Assembly (NCBI RefSeq): GCF_937873615.1
Contig: NZ_CALMYP010000017.1
Location: 1 to 64,000, forward strand
Direction of reading: 5' to 3'
Length of the DNA stretch: 64,000 bases
From: an uncultured Paracoccus sp.
GTDB lineage: Bacteria > Pseudomonadota > Alphaproteobacteria > Rhodobacterales > Rhodobacteraceae
The notes under the pieces: model-generated
What the model was told of the DNA's origin: nothing
The model's database searches: none
What the model saw: the letters and a program-made list of their open reading frames with translations, nothing else
Part shown: positions 52,092-62,285 of the stretch, in pieces
Layout of the letters: every line of letters begins with the position of its first letter
Numbering within the stretch: the first letter of the stretch is position 1
Program-made: the position numbers and the translations under genes

Positions 52092-54412
52092 TCGGGGCGA
52101 TCCTTCACGCCTTCTGGTCGCATTGGCGTCAGAACCGGCTGCAACTGGCGACGCTGGTGGCCGGGATCGCGCTCGCAACCGCGCTCTGGACCGGGGTGCA
52201 GGCGATCAATGCCGAGGCCCGTGCCAGCATGGCCAGCGCCGCCGACGCTGGCCGGATCGCCGCCCTGCCGCGTCTGGAACGGGCCGGCGGCACGCCGATC
52301 GCCATGGCGGAGTTCGTTGCCCTGCGCCGCGCCGGCATCATGGTCAGCCCGCTGATCCGGGGCGAGATCGAACCGATGCCGGGGCTGCATCTGACGCTGA
52401 CCGGCATCGACCCGCTGACCGCGCCCGAAGACCTGTGGCCGCCGGGCGATTTCATGGCTGCGACCACCCCAGCGAACGAAGTCTTCTATAACGCGCCCGG
52501 CCCCCAGCCGCCCAGCTTCTCACCCATGGCCGCGCTGCCCGAGGGGCAGGCCGTCGCCGATATCGAGACCGCGCAGCGCCAGCTTGGCCGTGACGGCTTC
52601 GACGCGCTGCTGCTGGTGCCGCCGCAACCGCTTGGCGCGCCGGATCCGCTCAGCGTTGTCCCGGGCCTGCAATATGTCCTGCCCGCCGCCGCCACCGCAC
52701 CGGGGGCGCTGACCGAAAGCTTCCAGATGAACCTCAGCGCCTTCGGCGCGCTCTGCTTCATCGTCGGGCTGTTCATCGTGCGCGGCACGGTCGGGCTGGC
52801 CATGGCGCAGCGTCGGCGCAGCATGGCGGTCCTGCGCGCGCTCGGCGCACCGGCGCAAAGCCTTGGCGCGCTGATGCTGGCCGAGATCGCATTGATCGCG
52901 CTCGTCTCGGGGCTTTTGGGGGTGGTGCTGGGCTATGTGCTGGCCATCTGGCTGATGCCGGGGATCTCGGTCACCCTGCAAGGCATCTATGGGGCCGAGG
53001 TCGGATCGCAGGTGGCCTTGCGCCCGATCTGGTGGCTGGGCGGGATCGGCATGGCTCTGGCGGGCACACTGGCCAGTGCGGCGGGACCGATGCTGGGTGC
53101 ATCGGGCCGCGCCGTATTTGCCGAAACTCAGCGGCGGCGGGGGGTATGGCCGGCGCTGGCAGGCGTAGCCATGCTGATCGTTTCCGCCGGACTGGTCATC
53201 TGGGGCGCGGGGCTTCTGGCCGGTTTCGCCGCCATCGGGACGCTGCTTCTGGGCGGCGCGGCGCTGATGCCCGGGCTGCTGGCCGGCACCCTGGGCACCG
53301 CGCGCCGGCTGGCCCGCACCCCGATCACCGAATGGACCCTGGCCGAGGCCCGTGCCCAGATCCCGCAGATCTCGCTGGCCATGACCGCGCTGATGATGGC
53401 GCTTGCCGCGAATATCGGTGTCACCACCATGGTCGGCAGCTTTCGGACCAGCTTTTCGGATTTCATCGCACAACGGCTGGCGGCGGAAATCTATGTCGCC
53501 ACGCCGGACGGGGGCGACATGCTGAAGGACCTTCTCGACCCGGGCGAGCATTTGCTGCCGCTGCGCTCGGTCGAGACGACAGTTGCCGGCCAACCGTCCG
53601 AGATCAACGGCATCGTCGACGACCCGATCTATCGCGGCTGGTCACTGCTTGACGGGTCGCCCGAGGCCTGGGCGCAGGTGCCCCAAGGCGGCGCGATCAT
53701 CAATGAGCAACTGGCCCATCGCGCCGGGCTTTCCCCCGGCGACATGATCGCCCTGCCCGACGGTCCGGCCCGGATCGCCGGGGTGATCGCCGATTACGGC
53801 AACCCGCTGGGAAAGGTCTATGTCTCGGCAACGCGGCTGGATCGCATCGCGCCCGGCCTGAAAGCCCCCCGCCATGCCATCCGCAGCAATGACCCGGCGG
53901 CCCTGCGCACCCGCCTGATCGCCGGCGGCATCGCGCCCGAGCGGATCATCATGCAGCCCGAAATGAAGGCGGCCTCGCTGGAGATCTTCGAGCGCACCTT
54001 CGCCGTGACCGCCGCGCTGAACGCGCTGACCCTGGCGGTGGCGGGTTTCGCCGTGCTGACCTCGCTTCTGGCCGCCGCCGATGCCCGCCTGCCCCGGCTG
54101 ACCCCGCTCTGGGCGATGGGCGTGGACCGGCGGCAACTGGCGGCGCTGGAGTTGGCGCGGGTCACGCTGACGGCGGCGGCGACGGCCCTGCTGGCCCTGC
54201 CGCTTGGTCTGGCGCTGTCCTGGCTGCTGCTGGCGGTGGTCAATGTCGAGGCTTTCGGCTGGCGCCTGCCCTTCCGCGCCGATCCGGCGGGCTGGCTGCT
54301 GCTGATCGGCTTCGGCATCGGGGCGGCGCTGCTGGCCGCGCTCTGGCCGGCGCGGCGGCTGGCGCGGATCTCGCCCCGCGCCCTCAGCGAGGTGCTGAGC
54401 CGCGATGGATAG
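52088..54412 (+). CDS. FtsX-like ABC transporter permease
   Basis: 774 residues with an N-terminal membrane helix (LQLATLVAGIALATALW), a periplasmic domain, and FtsX-type membrane segments (LCFIVGLFIVRGTVGLAMAQ, IALIALVSGLLGVVLGYVLA, MLIVSAGLVIWGAG). A second periplasmic portion and C-terminal helices (LNALTLAVAGFAVLTSLLAA, AALLALPLGLALSWLLLAVV) follow, so both FtsX halves are present. It works with the ATPase upstream, probably moving lipids or lipoproteins at the envelope. It overlaps the next gene by 8 bases. Confidence 0.92.
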   Translation: MIGAILHAFWSHWRQNRLQLATLVAGIALATALWTGVQAINAEARASMASAADAGRIAALPRLERAGGTPIAMAEFVALRRAGIMVSPLIRGEIEPMPGLHLTLTGIDPLTAPEDLWPPGDFMAATTPANEVFYNAPGPQPPSFSPMAALPEGQAVADIETAQRQLGRDGFDALLLVPPQPLGAPDPLSVVPGLQYVLPAAATAPGALTESFQMNLSAFGALCFIVGLFIVRGTVGLAMAQRRRSMAVLRALGAPAQSLGALMLAEIALIALVSGLLGVVLGYVLAIWLMPGISVTLQGIYGAEVGSQVALRPIWWLGGIGMALAGTLASAAGPMLGASGRAVFAETQRRRGVWPALAGVAMLIVSAGLVIWGAGLLAGFAAIGTLLLGGAALMPGLLAGTLGTARRLARTPITEWTLAEARAQIPQISLAMTALMMALAANIGVTTMVGSFRTSFSDFIAQRLAAEIYVATPDGGDMLKDLLDPGEHLLPLRSVETTVAGQPSEINGIVDDPIYRGWSLLDGSPEAWAQVPQGGAIINEQLAHRAGLSPGDMIALPDGPARIAGVIADYGNPLGKVYVSATRLDRIAPGLKAPRHAIRSNDPAALRTRLIAGGIAPERIIMQPEMKAASLEIFERTFAVTAALNALTLAVAGFAVLTSLLAAADARLPRLTPLWAMGVDRRQLAALELARVTLTAAATALLALPLGLALSWLLLAVVNVEAFGWRLPFRADPAGWLLLIGFGIGAALLAALWPARRLARISPRALSEVLSRDG

Positions 54413-55436
54413 GCGCGCCTTCATCCTGGCCCTGCTGGCGGCAAGCGGTGCCCGCGCGCAGGGCTTTGCCGGCCTCGGCGCCGATGCCCAAGGCTTTGCC
54501 CTGCCCGATCCGGCGCGCCCGATCCTGTTCCCGCGCGATCACGGCCCGCATCCGGATTTCCGCATCGAATGGTGGTATCTGACCGCGCCCCTGCAATTCG
54601 AGGACGGCACGCCGCTTGGCATCCAGTGGACGCTGTTCCGCTTCGCGCTTGCGCCCCCGGACGGGAACACCCCGCCGCCCGCCGTCTGGATGGGCCATGC
54701 CGCCGTCACCACCGCGACGCGGCATCTGTCAACCGAACGCTTCGCCCGGGGCGGCACCGGGCAGGCCGGCGCGACCGGCGCACCCTTCGCCGCATGGATC
54801 GACGAATGGCAGATGGCCGGCGAAACGCCCGAGGCGATCACGCTCAGCGCCAGCGGGCCGGGTTTCCGCTATGCGCTGGATCTGCAGGCCCAAGGCCCGC
54901 TGATCCGCCACGGCGCACAGGGCTTTTCGCTGAAATCGGCCTCCGGTCAGGCCAGCTATTACTATTCGCAGCCCTTCTATCGGGCGCGGGGCAGCGTCGA
55001 TCTGGGCGACGGTCCGCGCGCCGTGACCGGAGAGGGCTGGCTGGATCGCGAATGGTCCAGCCAGCCGCTTTCCGCCGACCAGCAGGGCTGGGATTGGTTC
55101 TCGCTGGCGCTGGATGACGGGCGCAGGCTGATGGCCTTCCGGCTGCGCGGGACGACCGACTTCCGATCCGGCACGCTGATCGCCGCCGATGGGACGGCAC
55201 GCGCGCTGTCGGATGGTGAGATCGTGGCAAAGCCGGACGCGCAGCGGCGCGGCATCCCGACCGAATGGCACCTTCAGATCCCGACCGAGGGGCTGGACCT
55301 GCGGATCGCGGCGCTGAACCCCGATGCCTGGATGGAGACGCGGGTGTCCTACTGGGAAGGTCCGGTCGCTGTCACCGGCAGCGCCACCGGGCGCGGATAT
55401 CTGGAGATGACCGGCTATGCCCGGTCAGCCCCCTAG
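54405..55436 (+). CDS. AttH-like lipocalin-domain protein, exported
   Basis: 343 residues with an N-terminal signal (MDRRAFILALLAASGARAQG, possibly twin-arginine-like with DRRAF). The AttH/carotenoid 1,2-hydratase-like domain shows FPRDHGPHPDFRIEWWYLTAPL, GIQWTLFRFAL, YYYSQPFYRARG, GEGWLDREWSSQPL and GWDWFSLALDDGRRLMAFRLR. In several bacteria AttH is encoded with an ABC ATPase and FtsX permease, as here, and is thought to act with them in the periplasm. Enzyme activity is not established. It is convergent with glpK, with a small hairpin (55441-55463) between. Confidence 0.9.
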   Translation: MDRRAFILALLAASGARAQGFAGLGADAQGFALPDPARPILFPRDHGPHPDFRIEWWYLTAPLQFEDGTPLGIQWTLFRFALAPPDGNTPPPAVWMGHAAVTTATRHLSTERFARGGTGQAGATGAPFAAWIDEWQMAGETPEAITLSASGPGFRYALDLQAQGPLIRHGAQGFSLKSASGQASYYYSQPFYRARGSVDLGDGPRAVTGEGWLDREWSSQPLSADQQGWDWFSLALDDGRRLMAFRLRGTTDFRSGTLIAADGTARALSDGEIVAKPDAQRRGIPTEWHLQIPTEGLDLRIAALNPDAWMETRVSYWEGPVAVTGSATGRGYLEMTGYARSAP

Positions 55437-55468
55437 TCGTCAGGCGGCGCCCGGTTCCGCCTGCTCGA

Positions 55469-56956
55469 TCAGGTGACCGAGATCGTCGCCTGCACCGCCC
55501 TTTGCCAGCGCGCGTATTTCGCCGCCCGGACCTCTTCGCCCATCGTGGGGGCAAAGCGGCGCTCCAGCGCCCAGCTTTCGCCGAAACCCTCCGGCCCCGG
55601 ACAGATCTCGGCGCGCATCCCGGCCAGCCAGGCCGCGCCAAGCGCCGTGGTCTCGGTCACCACCGGACGATCCACAGGCGCGCCGAGGATATCCGACAGG
55701 AACTGCATCGCCCAGTCCGAGGCCGCCATGCCGCCATCGACGCGCAACACGCCCCCGACCTCGGTCGCCCAGTCGGCGCGCATGGCTTCCAGCAGGTCGC
55801 GGGTCTGGAAGCCGACGCTTTCCAGCGCCGCGCGGGCCAGCTCCGCCGGGCCGGAATTGCGCGTCAGCCCGTAAACCGCGCCCCGGCTTTCCGGCTGCCA
55901 ATAGGGCGCGCCAAGGCCGGTGAAGGCCGGCACCAATACCAGATCCTGACCCGGATCGGCGGCCTCTGCCAGCCCCTGCGTTTCCCCCGCCGCGCGGATG
56001 ATCTTCAACCCGTCGCGCAGCCATTGCACCACCGCGCCGGCGATGAAGATCGAGCCTTCCAGCGCATAGGTCGTCCGCCCGTCCAGCCGATAGGCGATGG
56101 TCGTCAGCAGCCGGTTGGTCGAGGGCACCATGCTCTCGCCGGTATTCAGCAGCGCGAAACAGCCGGTGCCATAGGTCGATTTCATCATCCCGGGCCGGAA
56201 ACAGGCCTGCCCCATCGTCGCCGCCTGCTGGTCGCCGGCCACGCCGAGGATCGGGATCTCGCGCCCGAACAGATCGGCGCGGGTGCTGCCGAAATCATCG
56301 GCGCAATCGCGCACCTCGGGCAGAAGCGAAGCCGGAATGTCCAGCAGCGCAAGGATGTCCGCGTCCCAGCGGTTCTCGGCGATATTGTAAAGCATGGTCC
56401 GTGCGGCATTGGTCGCGTCGGTGACATGGGACTTGCCGCCGGTCAGGTTCCAGATCAGCCAGCTGTCCACCGTGCCGAAGGCCAGTTCCCCCTTCGCCGC
56501 ACGACCCCGCGCGCCGGGGATGCTGTCGAGCAGCCATTTCAGCTTGGTGGCCGAGAAATAGGGGTCCAAGAGCAGCCCGGTGCGGGCCGTGATCATCGCC
56601 TCGTGCCCCTGCGCCTTCAGATCGGCGCAGATCGGGGCGGTGCGGCGGTCCTGCCAGACAATCGCATTGGCCAAGGGCTGGCCGGTGGCGCGGTCCCAGA
56701 GCAGCGTGGTCTCGCGCTGATTGGTAATCCCGATGGCGGCGATGGAGGCCGCCGCGATCCCCGCCTTCTCGATCACCGCGCGCGCGGTGCCGGCAACCGT
56801 GGTCCACAGATCCGCCGGCACATGCTCGACCCAGCCCGATTGCGGGAAATGCTGGGTGAACTCGGCCTGCGCCGTGGCGACGGGGCGCAGACCCGCATCG
56901 AACAGGATCGCGCGGGACGAGGTCGTGCCCTGGTCGATGGCGAGGATATGGGTCAT
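55469..56956 (-). CDS. glpK: Glycerol kinase
   Basis: Phosphorylates glycerol to glycerol 3-phosphate. The FGGY-kinase signatures are [33 protein letters not shown], the [11 protein letters not shown] segment, [36 protein letters not shown] and [14 protein letters not shown]. 495 residues. It lies 59 bases downstream of glpD on the same strand. No glpF facilitator is adjacent. Confidence 0.97.
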   Translation of the reverse strand: MTHILAIDQGTTSSRAILFDAGLRPVATAQAEFTQHFPQSGWVEHVPADLWTTVAGTARAVIEKAGIAAASIAAIGITNQRETTLLWDRATGQPLANAIVWQDRRTAPICADLKAQGHEAMITARTGLLLDPYFSATKLKWLLDSIPGARGRAAKGELAFGTVDSWLIWNLTGGKSHVTDATNAARTMLYNIAENRWDADILALLDIPASLLPEVRDCADDFGSTRADLFGREIPILGVAGDQQAATMGQACFRPGMMKSTYGTGCFALLNTGESMVPSTNRLLTTIAYRLDGRTTYALEGSIFIAGAVVQWLRDGLKIIRAAGETQGLAEAADPGQDLVLVPAFTGLGAPYWQPESRGAVYGLTRNSGPAELARAALESVGFQTRDLLEAMRADWATEVGGVLRVDGGMAASDWAMQFLSDILGAPVDRPVVTETTALGAAWLAGMRAEICPGPEGFGESWALERRFAPTMGEEVRAAKYARWQRAVQATISVT

Positions 56957-57015
56957 GGCAACTCTCTCGTCTGGGCGTTTCGGGATCGGGCGCGGCGGGG
57001 CCCGCCTGCCCCTTC

Positions 57016-58638
57016 TTAACCTGTGCCGGCGATTTCGGGCAAATCTTCGGCCAGGAAGTCCTCAAGTGCCCGGACCTGATCGGCGCTCAGATGCAGCCCC
57101 ATCCGGCTGCGCCGCCACAGGATGTCCTGCGCGCTGCGGGCATATTCGTGGCGGATCAGCCAGCGGATTTCGGCCTCGGTCAGCCCGGCACCGAAATCGC
57201 GGCCCAGATCGGCCATCGTGGTCGCCTGCCCGAGAAGCGCGAAGGCCTCGGTCCCGTAGGCCCGCAGCAGCCGGGTGGCAAGTTTCGGGGGAAGGAAGGG
57301 ATAGGCCGCGACCAGCCTTGCCTTCAGCGCCGGCACCCCATCGACCGGAAAATCGCCGCCCGGCAGGGCCACGCCCGCCGTCCATGGCCCGCCCATCTGC
57401 GGAAAGAAGGGCGCAAGCTTTGCCAGCGCGCTTTCCGCCAGCCGCCGATAGGTGGTGATCTTGCCGCCGAAGACATTGAGCAGCGGCGCGCCCTCGTCGT
57501 GCAGGCTGAGCACGTAATCCCGCGTTGCCGCCGTGGCCGATTTCGCCCCGTCGTCGTAAAGCGGCCGCACCCCGGAATAGGTCCAGACAACCTGATCGGG
57601 CGTCACCGGCGCGGCGAAATACTGACTGGCGAAGGCGCACAGATAATCGCGCTCCTCCTCGGTGCAGTGGACTTCGCCCGGCGCGCCGTGATGGTCCTTG
57701 TCGGTGGTGCCGATCAGGGTGAAATCCTGCTCATAGGGGAGGGCGAAAACGATCCGCCCGTCGCTGCCCTGAAAGAAATAGCAGCGGTCGTGATCGTAAA
57801 GCTTCGGCACCACGATATGACTGCCGCGCACCAGCCGCACCCCCTCGGTCGAGGGGATATGGGCGACATTGCGGATCACATCCTCGACCCAGGGACCGCC
57901 GGCATTGACAAGCGCGCGGGCCTGCCAGATCCGGGGGCCGTCCGGTCCTTCGCATGTGATCTGCCAGAACTCGCCCTGCCGCTCGGCATGGGTGACGCGG
58001 GTCCGGGTCAGGATGCGCGCGCCCCGCGCCTCGGCATCGCGGGCGTTCAGCACCACCAGCCGCGAATCCTGCACCCAGCAATCGGAATATTCGTAAGCCA
58101 GCCGGAAGCCAGGTTTCAGCGGCCTGCCGGCAGGATCGCTCGTAAGATCCAGCCGCGCGGTCCCCGGCAGGATCCTGCGCCCCCCCAGACGGTCGTAAAG
58201 AAACAGCCCCAGCCGGATCAGCCAGGCCGGCCGCCGCCCGCGCATCCAGGGCATGACGAAGGACAGGATCCGCGAGGTCGGCGTATCGCTGTCGAAGCGC
58301 ATATCCGGCGCATAGGGCAGCACGAAACGCATCGGCCAGCTGATATGGGGCATGGCGCGCAGCAGCGTCTCGCGTTCGTGCAGCGCCTCGCGGACCAGCC
58401 GGAACTCGAAATATTCGAGATAGCGCAGCCCGCCATGAAACAGCTTGGTCGAGGCCGACGAGGTTCCCTGCGCCAGATCGCCCTGCTCGGCCAGCACCAC
58501 CGACAGCCCGCGCCCGGCGGCGTCGCGGGCAATGCCGCACCCGTTCACCCCGCCGCCGATGACGAACAGATCGACCGGCGCGGAAGATGCCGGTTGCGGC
58601 AGGCTGTCCTTGTGATGGGTCTTCACGGAATCGCTCAT
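57016..58638 (-). CDS. glpD: Glycerol-3-phosphate dehydrogenase (aerobic)
   Basis: Membrane-associated FAD enzyme that oxidises glycerol 3-phosphate to dihydroxyacetone phosphate and reduces quinone. The FAD fold is [23 protein letters not shown], followed by [67 protein letters not shown] and [13 protein letters not shown]. 540 residues from the ATG at 58636-58638; the open frame extends upstream only antisense to glpR. There is no strong Shine-Dalgarno, and the operator candidate lies 5 bases from the start. First gene of glpD-glpK. Confidence 0.95.
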   Translation of the reverse strand: MSDSVKTHHKDSLPQPASSAPVDLFVIGGGVNGCGIARDAAGRGLSVVLAEQGDLAQGTSSASTKLFHGGLRYLEYFEFRLVREALHERETLLRAMPHISWPMRFVLPYAPDMRFDSDTPTSRILSFVMPWMRGRRPAWLIRLGLFLYDRLGGRRILPGTARLDLTSDPAGRPLKPGFRLAYEYSDCWVQDSRLVVLNARDAEARGARILTRTRVTHAERQGEFWQITCEGPDGPRIWQARALVNAGGPWVEDVIRNVAHIPSTEGVRLVRGSHIVVPKLYDHDRCYFFQGSDGRIVFALPYEQDFTLIGTTDKDHHGAPGEVHCTEEERDYLCAFASQYFAAPVTPDQVVWTYSGVRPLYDDGAKSATAATRDYVLSLHDEGAPLLNVFGGKITTYRRLAESALAKLAPFFPQMGGPWTAGVALPGGDFPVDGVPALKARLVAAYPFLPPKLATRLLRAYGTEAFALLGQATTMADLGRDFGAGLTEAEIRWLIRHEYARSAQDILWRRSRMGLHLSADQVRALEDFLAEDLPEIAGTG

Positions 58639-58642
58639 CAGG

Positions 58643-58662
58643 TATTTTCGTTTATATTCGTT
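58643..58662. promoter_or_regulatory. GlpR operator candidate at the glpD start
   Basis: Two adjoining 10-base direct repeats, TATTTTCGTT and TATATTCGTT, between glpD and glpR and 5 bases before the glpD ATG. The first matches the E. coli GlpR half-site pattern (WATKYTCGWW) and the second misses it by one base, but here they are direct rather than inverted. Confidence 0.6.
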
Positions 58663-58725
58663 ATCTGCTAAAAGGAACGTAATGCAACATCCTTTCCGCT
58701 TTTCAACGCCCGGCAGGTCCCCGTC

Positions 58726-59499
58726 ATGACGCTGAGCATCCGCCAATCCGAAATCCTGGAACTGGCCCGGGCCGAGGGCCGGGTCGGCGTCGATGCCCTG
58801 GCGCAGCGGTTCGATGTCACCCTGCAGACCATCCGCCGCGATCTGGGAGAGTTGGCCGAGGCTGGGCTGGTCGAACGCGTGCATGGCGGCGCGGTGCCGC
58901 GCATGGGCATGGTCAATCTGGGTTACGAGGCCCGGCGGCGGCTGAACGCCGATGCCAAGGCCGCCATCGGTGCCGCCTGCGCGGCCATGATCCCGGACAA
59001 TTCCAGCCTGATCCTGAATCTCGGTACCACCACCGAAGCCGTGGCGCAGGCGCTGATCCATCACGCCAATATCACCGTCATCACCAATAACATGAATGTC
59101 GCCAATATCCTCGCCGCCAATCCGGGCTGCGAGATCATGGTGGCGGGCGGTGCGCTGCGGCGCTCGGATGGCGGGCTGGTGGGCGATCTGGCCACGCAGT
59201 TCATCGAACAGTTCAAGGTCGATTACGCCATCATCGGCAGCTCGGCGCTGGATCTGGACGGGGACCTGCTGGATTACGATCTGGCCGAGGTCCGCGTCAG
59301 CCGGGCCATCCTGCGGCAGGCGCGGCGCAGCTTTCTGGTCAGCGATCACTCGAAGTTCCGGCGTTCGGCCCCGGCCCGCATCGCCAGCCTGTCCGAGATC
59401 GACGCCTTCTTCACCGACCTTCCCCTGCCCGCGCCATTGGCAGGGCTTTGCCGCGACTGGGGCACGGATGTGCATCTTTGCGGCGAAACGGCGGGGTGA
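58726..59499 (+). CDS. glpR: DeoR-family repressor of glycerol catabolism
   Basis: 257 residues. The DeoR helix-turn-helix is at the N-terminus: RQSEILELARAEGRVGVDALAQRFDVTLQTIRRDLGELAEAGLVERVHGGA. The C-terminal sugar-phosphate sensing domain follows, with LILNLGTTTEAVAQAL, TVITNNMNVANIL, VAGGALRRSDGGLVG and FLVSDHSKFRR. It is divergent from glpD and most likely represses glpD-glpK until glycerol 3-phosphate binds. It ends in a strong hairpin shared with gntK. Confidence 0.94.
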   Translation: MTLSIRQSEILELARAEGRVGVDALAQRFDVTLQTIRRDLGELAEAGLVERVHGGAVPRMGMVNLGYEARRRLNADAKAAIGAACAAMIPDNSSLILNLGTTTEAVAQALIHHANITVITNNMNVANILAANPGCEIMVAGGALRRSDGGLVGDLATQFIEQFKVDYAIIGSSALDLDGDLLDYDLAEVRVSRAILRQARRSFLVSDHSKFRRSAPARIASLSEIDAFFTDLPLPAPLAGLCRDWGTDVHLCGETAG

Positions 59500-59537
59500 G
59501 GCCTGCCGGGCCGCGGGGGGCGGCCCGGCAGCGGCCT
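59499..59537. terminator. Bidirectional terminator between glpR and gntK
   Basis: Perfect 11-base stem TGCCGGGCCGC / GCGGCCCGGCA (59504-59514, 59520-59530) with a five-G loop, extended by AGGCC/GGCCT across a 1-2 base bulge. It is very GC-rich and has no T-run. Confidence 0.65.
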
Positions 59538-60045
59538 ATTGCAGATCGAGGAGCCGCAGCGCTTGCGCCACCTGATCCTCGATGGACAGGCTCATGTCGA
59601 TGATCTTGCCGTCTTCGTCGGGCTGCAACGGCTCCAGCGCCGCCAGTTGCGAATCCAGCAGTTCGGGGGCAAAGAAATGCCCCTGCCGACCGGCCAGACG
59701 CGCCACCAGCACCTCGCGCGAGCCATGCACCATCAGGAAGCGCACCCGTGGCGCGCCGCCGCGCAGGATGTCTCGATAGGCGCGCTTCAGCGAGGAACAG
59801 CCCATGACCGAGCTTTGTCCTTGCGCCTCGAACCGGCCCAGTTCCTGTGCCAGCGCATGAAGCCAGGGGTCGCGATCCGCGTCGTTCAGCGGAATGCCGC
59901 CATGCATCTTCTCGACATTGGCGGCGGGGTGGAAGGCATCGCCCTCGATGAAGGGCCAGCCAAGATGGCGGGCAAGCGCCTCGCCCGTGGTCGATTTGCC
60001 GGCACCCGAGACGCCCATCACGACAATATGCTGAGCGCCGCTCAT
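59536..60045 (-). CDS. gntK: Gluconokinase
   Basis: 169-residue P-loop kinase that phosphorylates gluconate to 6-phosphogluconate. It has VVMGVSGAGKSTTGEALARHLGWPFIEGDAFHP, KMHGGIPLNDADRDPWL, CSSLKRAYRDILRGG and GHFFAPELLDSQLAALEPL. I chose the ATG at 60043-60045; a GTG three codons upstream is possible. It is convergent with glpR and shares its terminator. No gluconate transporter is adjacent. Confidence 0.94.
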   Translation of the reverse strand: MSGAQHIVVMGVSGAGKSTTGEALARHLGWPFIEGDAFHPAANVEKMHGGIPLNDADRDPWLHALAQELGRFEAQGQSSVMGCSSLKRAYRDILRGGAPRVRFLMVHGSREVLVARLAGRQGHFFAPELLDSQLAALEPLQPDEDGKIIDMSLSIEDQVAQALRLLDLQ

Positions 60046-60182
60046 GGCTGCCACCGGCCAAGGCTATCCACAGGCTGCACGGTCAAACTCCGCATTCTCG
60101 CCATCCGTTCTTCCTCGCCCTCCAACCCCGACCCGGGATGATCGCACAAGGCGCCCGATCCCGGCGTCATCACTGAAAGAGA

Positions 60183-62153
60183 TCACCGCGCAGCTTTGGG
60201 CCGACGCGGCGGCGCGCTGCCACCTTTCGCGGTTTTCGCACGATCCGCCGCCTTCGGCTTCTTTCCCTTCGCCCAGCCTGCCGGCTTCGCGGCGTTCCCC
60301 GACTTGGTCTTGTCCTTCTTCCAGCGTGGCTTTTTCGGCGGTGCTTCCGTCACCTCGCCCGAATCCACGGGCGACCAGGCCTCGGCTTTCCTTTCCGCCT
60401 TGCGTCCCGCAGGCTTCCTTGGTGCCGCAGCAGCCTTGGGGGAAGGCGAAGTCGGCGGGGCGGCGCGTTCCTCAACCTCGCGACCAACCGCAGGCTTGCC
60501 GGCAGGACCGCCCTTGCCCTTGCGCGGGGCCCGAGCCGGACGCGCCGGACGGGGGGCAGCCGGCCCGCGTTCCAGCGACGGCTCGCCGTCCAGCCGGCGC
60601 ATCGTCAGGCCCGGTTCCAGCTCCGTCGCCTCGCCGAATTTCGGGGCCGAGCCGGTCGCGATCTGCACGAAGGTCTCGTGCTCGCGCACCCGGATCGCGC
60701 CGATGGCGTCGCGGGTGATGCCGCCGGCCTCGCAGATCTTGGGCAGCAGCCAGCGCGCCTCGGCCCGGCCGCTATGGCCGACCGACAGCGTGAACCAGAC
60801 CGCCGGTCCGAATTCGCGCGGCGGGCGCGGCGCGGCATCGGAAGGCGCCACGCTCTCGCTCAACTCCTCGGGCGCCGGGCGACCGTCGCGCCACAGCTGG
60901 ACAAAGGCCGCCGCCACCTGCTCGGGCCCGACGCGGGCCAGCAACTCGCGCACGATCCCCATATCCTCAAGCTCAGCCGACAGCGCCGGATGCTCCAGCA
61001 TCCGCTGATCGTCGCGGGCGCCGACCTCCTCGGCCGAGGGCGGCTTGCCCCATTCGGCGACGACCTTGGCCCCCTGCAACAGCCGCTGCGCCTTCTTGAA
61101 CGAAGACGGCGGCACGATCAGCGCCGAGACCCCCTTCGCCCCCGCCCGCCCGGTCCGGCCCGAGCGGTGCAGAAGGGTTTCGGGATTGGTCGGCAGATCG
61201 GCATGGATGACCAGTTCCAGCCCCGGCAGGTCGATGCCGCGCGCGGCGACATCGGTGGCGATGCAGACCTGCGCGCGCCCGTCGCGCAACGCCTGCAGGG
61301 CATGGGTGCGTTCCTGCTGCGAGAGTTCGCCCGACAGCGCCACGACCCGGAAGCCGCGATTGCCCATGCGGGCCAGCAGGTGATTCACCTCGGCCCGGGT
61401 CTTGCAGAAGACGATGGCGGTGCGCGCCTCGTAGAAGCGCAGCAGGTTCAGGATCGCGTTCTCGCGGTCGCGGGCGGCCACCGACAGCGCGCGATAGGTG
61501 ATGTCGCCATGCTGGCGCGACTCGCCCTGGGTGGCCAGCCGCAGCGCGTCGCGCTGGAAATCGCGGGCCAGCTTCTCGATCGCCGGCGGCACCGTGGCCG
61601 AGAACATCAGCGTGCGGCGGCTTTCGGGCGCGGCCTGAAGGATGAATTCCAGATCCTCGCGGAAACCCAGATCGAGCATCTCGTCGGCCTCGTCCAGCAC
61701 CGCGACGCGCAGTTCCGCCAGATCGAGCGCCCCGCGCTCGATATGATCGCGCAGCCGGCCCGGGGTGCCTACGACGATGGCCGGGGCGCGGGCAAGCGCG
61801 CGACGCTCGGTCCGGTAATCCATGCCGCCGACGCAGGTCGCGATCTGGGCGCCGGTGCCGGCATAAAGCCAGCGCAGTTCCACCGCGACCTGAAGCGCCA
61901 GCTCGCGCGTCGGTGCCACGACAAGCGCCAAGGGCGCATTGCCCTGCGGCAGCGTGCCATCCGCGTTCAGCACGTCCGAGGCGGCGGCGATGCCGAAAGC
62001 CACGGTCTTGCCAGAGCCGGTCTGGGCCGAGACCAGCAGGTCGCGGCCGGGCGCCTCGGGGGTCAGCATCGCCTGCTGCACGGCGGTCAGGGTATCATAG
62101 CCTCGTTCGGCCAGTGCCGCAGCCAAAGGCGCGGCGATAAGTTCATGGGTCAT
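60183..62153 (-). CDS. DEAD-box ATP-dependent RNA helicase with DbpA-like C-terminus
   Basis: 656 residues. All helicase motifs are present in order: Q-motif GYDTLTAVQQAML, SAQTGSGKT, PTRELALQV, TPGRLRDHI, DEADEML, SATVPP, FCKTRAEV, ATDVAARGIDLPGL and HRSGRTGRAG. A DbpA-type RNA-binding domain (WFTLSVGHSGRAEARWLLP, AIRVREHETFVQIA) follows, then a ~130-residue Lys/Ala/Pro/Arg-rich tail that is probably disordered and RNA-binding. Likely works in ribosome assembly or RNA turnover. I chose ATG 62151-62153 where homology begins. Confidence 0.92.
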   Translation of the reverse strand: MTHELIAAPLAAALAERGYDTLTAVQQAMLTPEAPGRDLLVSAQTGSGKTVAFGIAAASDVLNADGTLPQGNAPLALVVAPTRELALQVAVELRWLYAGTGAQIATCVGGMDYRTERRALARAPAIVVGTPGRLRDHIERGALDLAELRVAVLDEADEMLDLGFREDLEFILQAAPESRRTLMFSATVPPAIEKLARDFQRDALRLATQGESRQHGDITYRALSVAARDRENAILNLLRFYEARTAIVFCKTRAEVNHLLARMGNRGFRVVALSGELSQQERTHALQALRDGRAQVCIATDVAARGIDLPGLELVIHADLPTNPETLLHRSGRTGRAGAKGVSALIVPPSSFKKAQRLLQGAKVVAEWGKPPSAEEVGARDDQRMLEHPALSAELEDMGIVRELLARVGPEQVAAAFVQLWRDGRPAPEELSESVAPSDAAPRPPREFGPAVWFTLSVGHSGRAEARWLLPKICEAGGITRDAIGAIRVREHETFVQIATGSAPKFGEATELEPGLTMRRLDGEPSLERGPAAPRPARPARAPRKGKGGPAGKPAVGREVEERAAPPTSPSPKAAAAPRKPAGRKAERKAEAWSPVDSGEVTEAPPKKPRWKKDKTKSGNAAKPAGWAKGKKPKAADRAKTAKGGSAPPRRPKAAR

Positions 62154-62285
62154 GTTTCTGCCTGGATGGCCGCTCGGGCCGGGTTTGACGGCCCGATCCT
62201 GCCTCCACACGCCGCCTCGACGCGGCGCAACCAGAACAGCCGATCCGCTGACCTATCGCCATGCGCCGGCGAAGTCAAAGCCGGA

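Noticed and set aside
57016-59475. An 819-codon version of glpD
   Set aside because: The extra 279 codons are antisense to glpR and end in the intergenic operator; homology starts at 58638.
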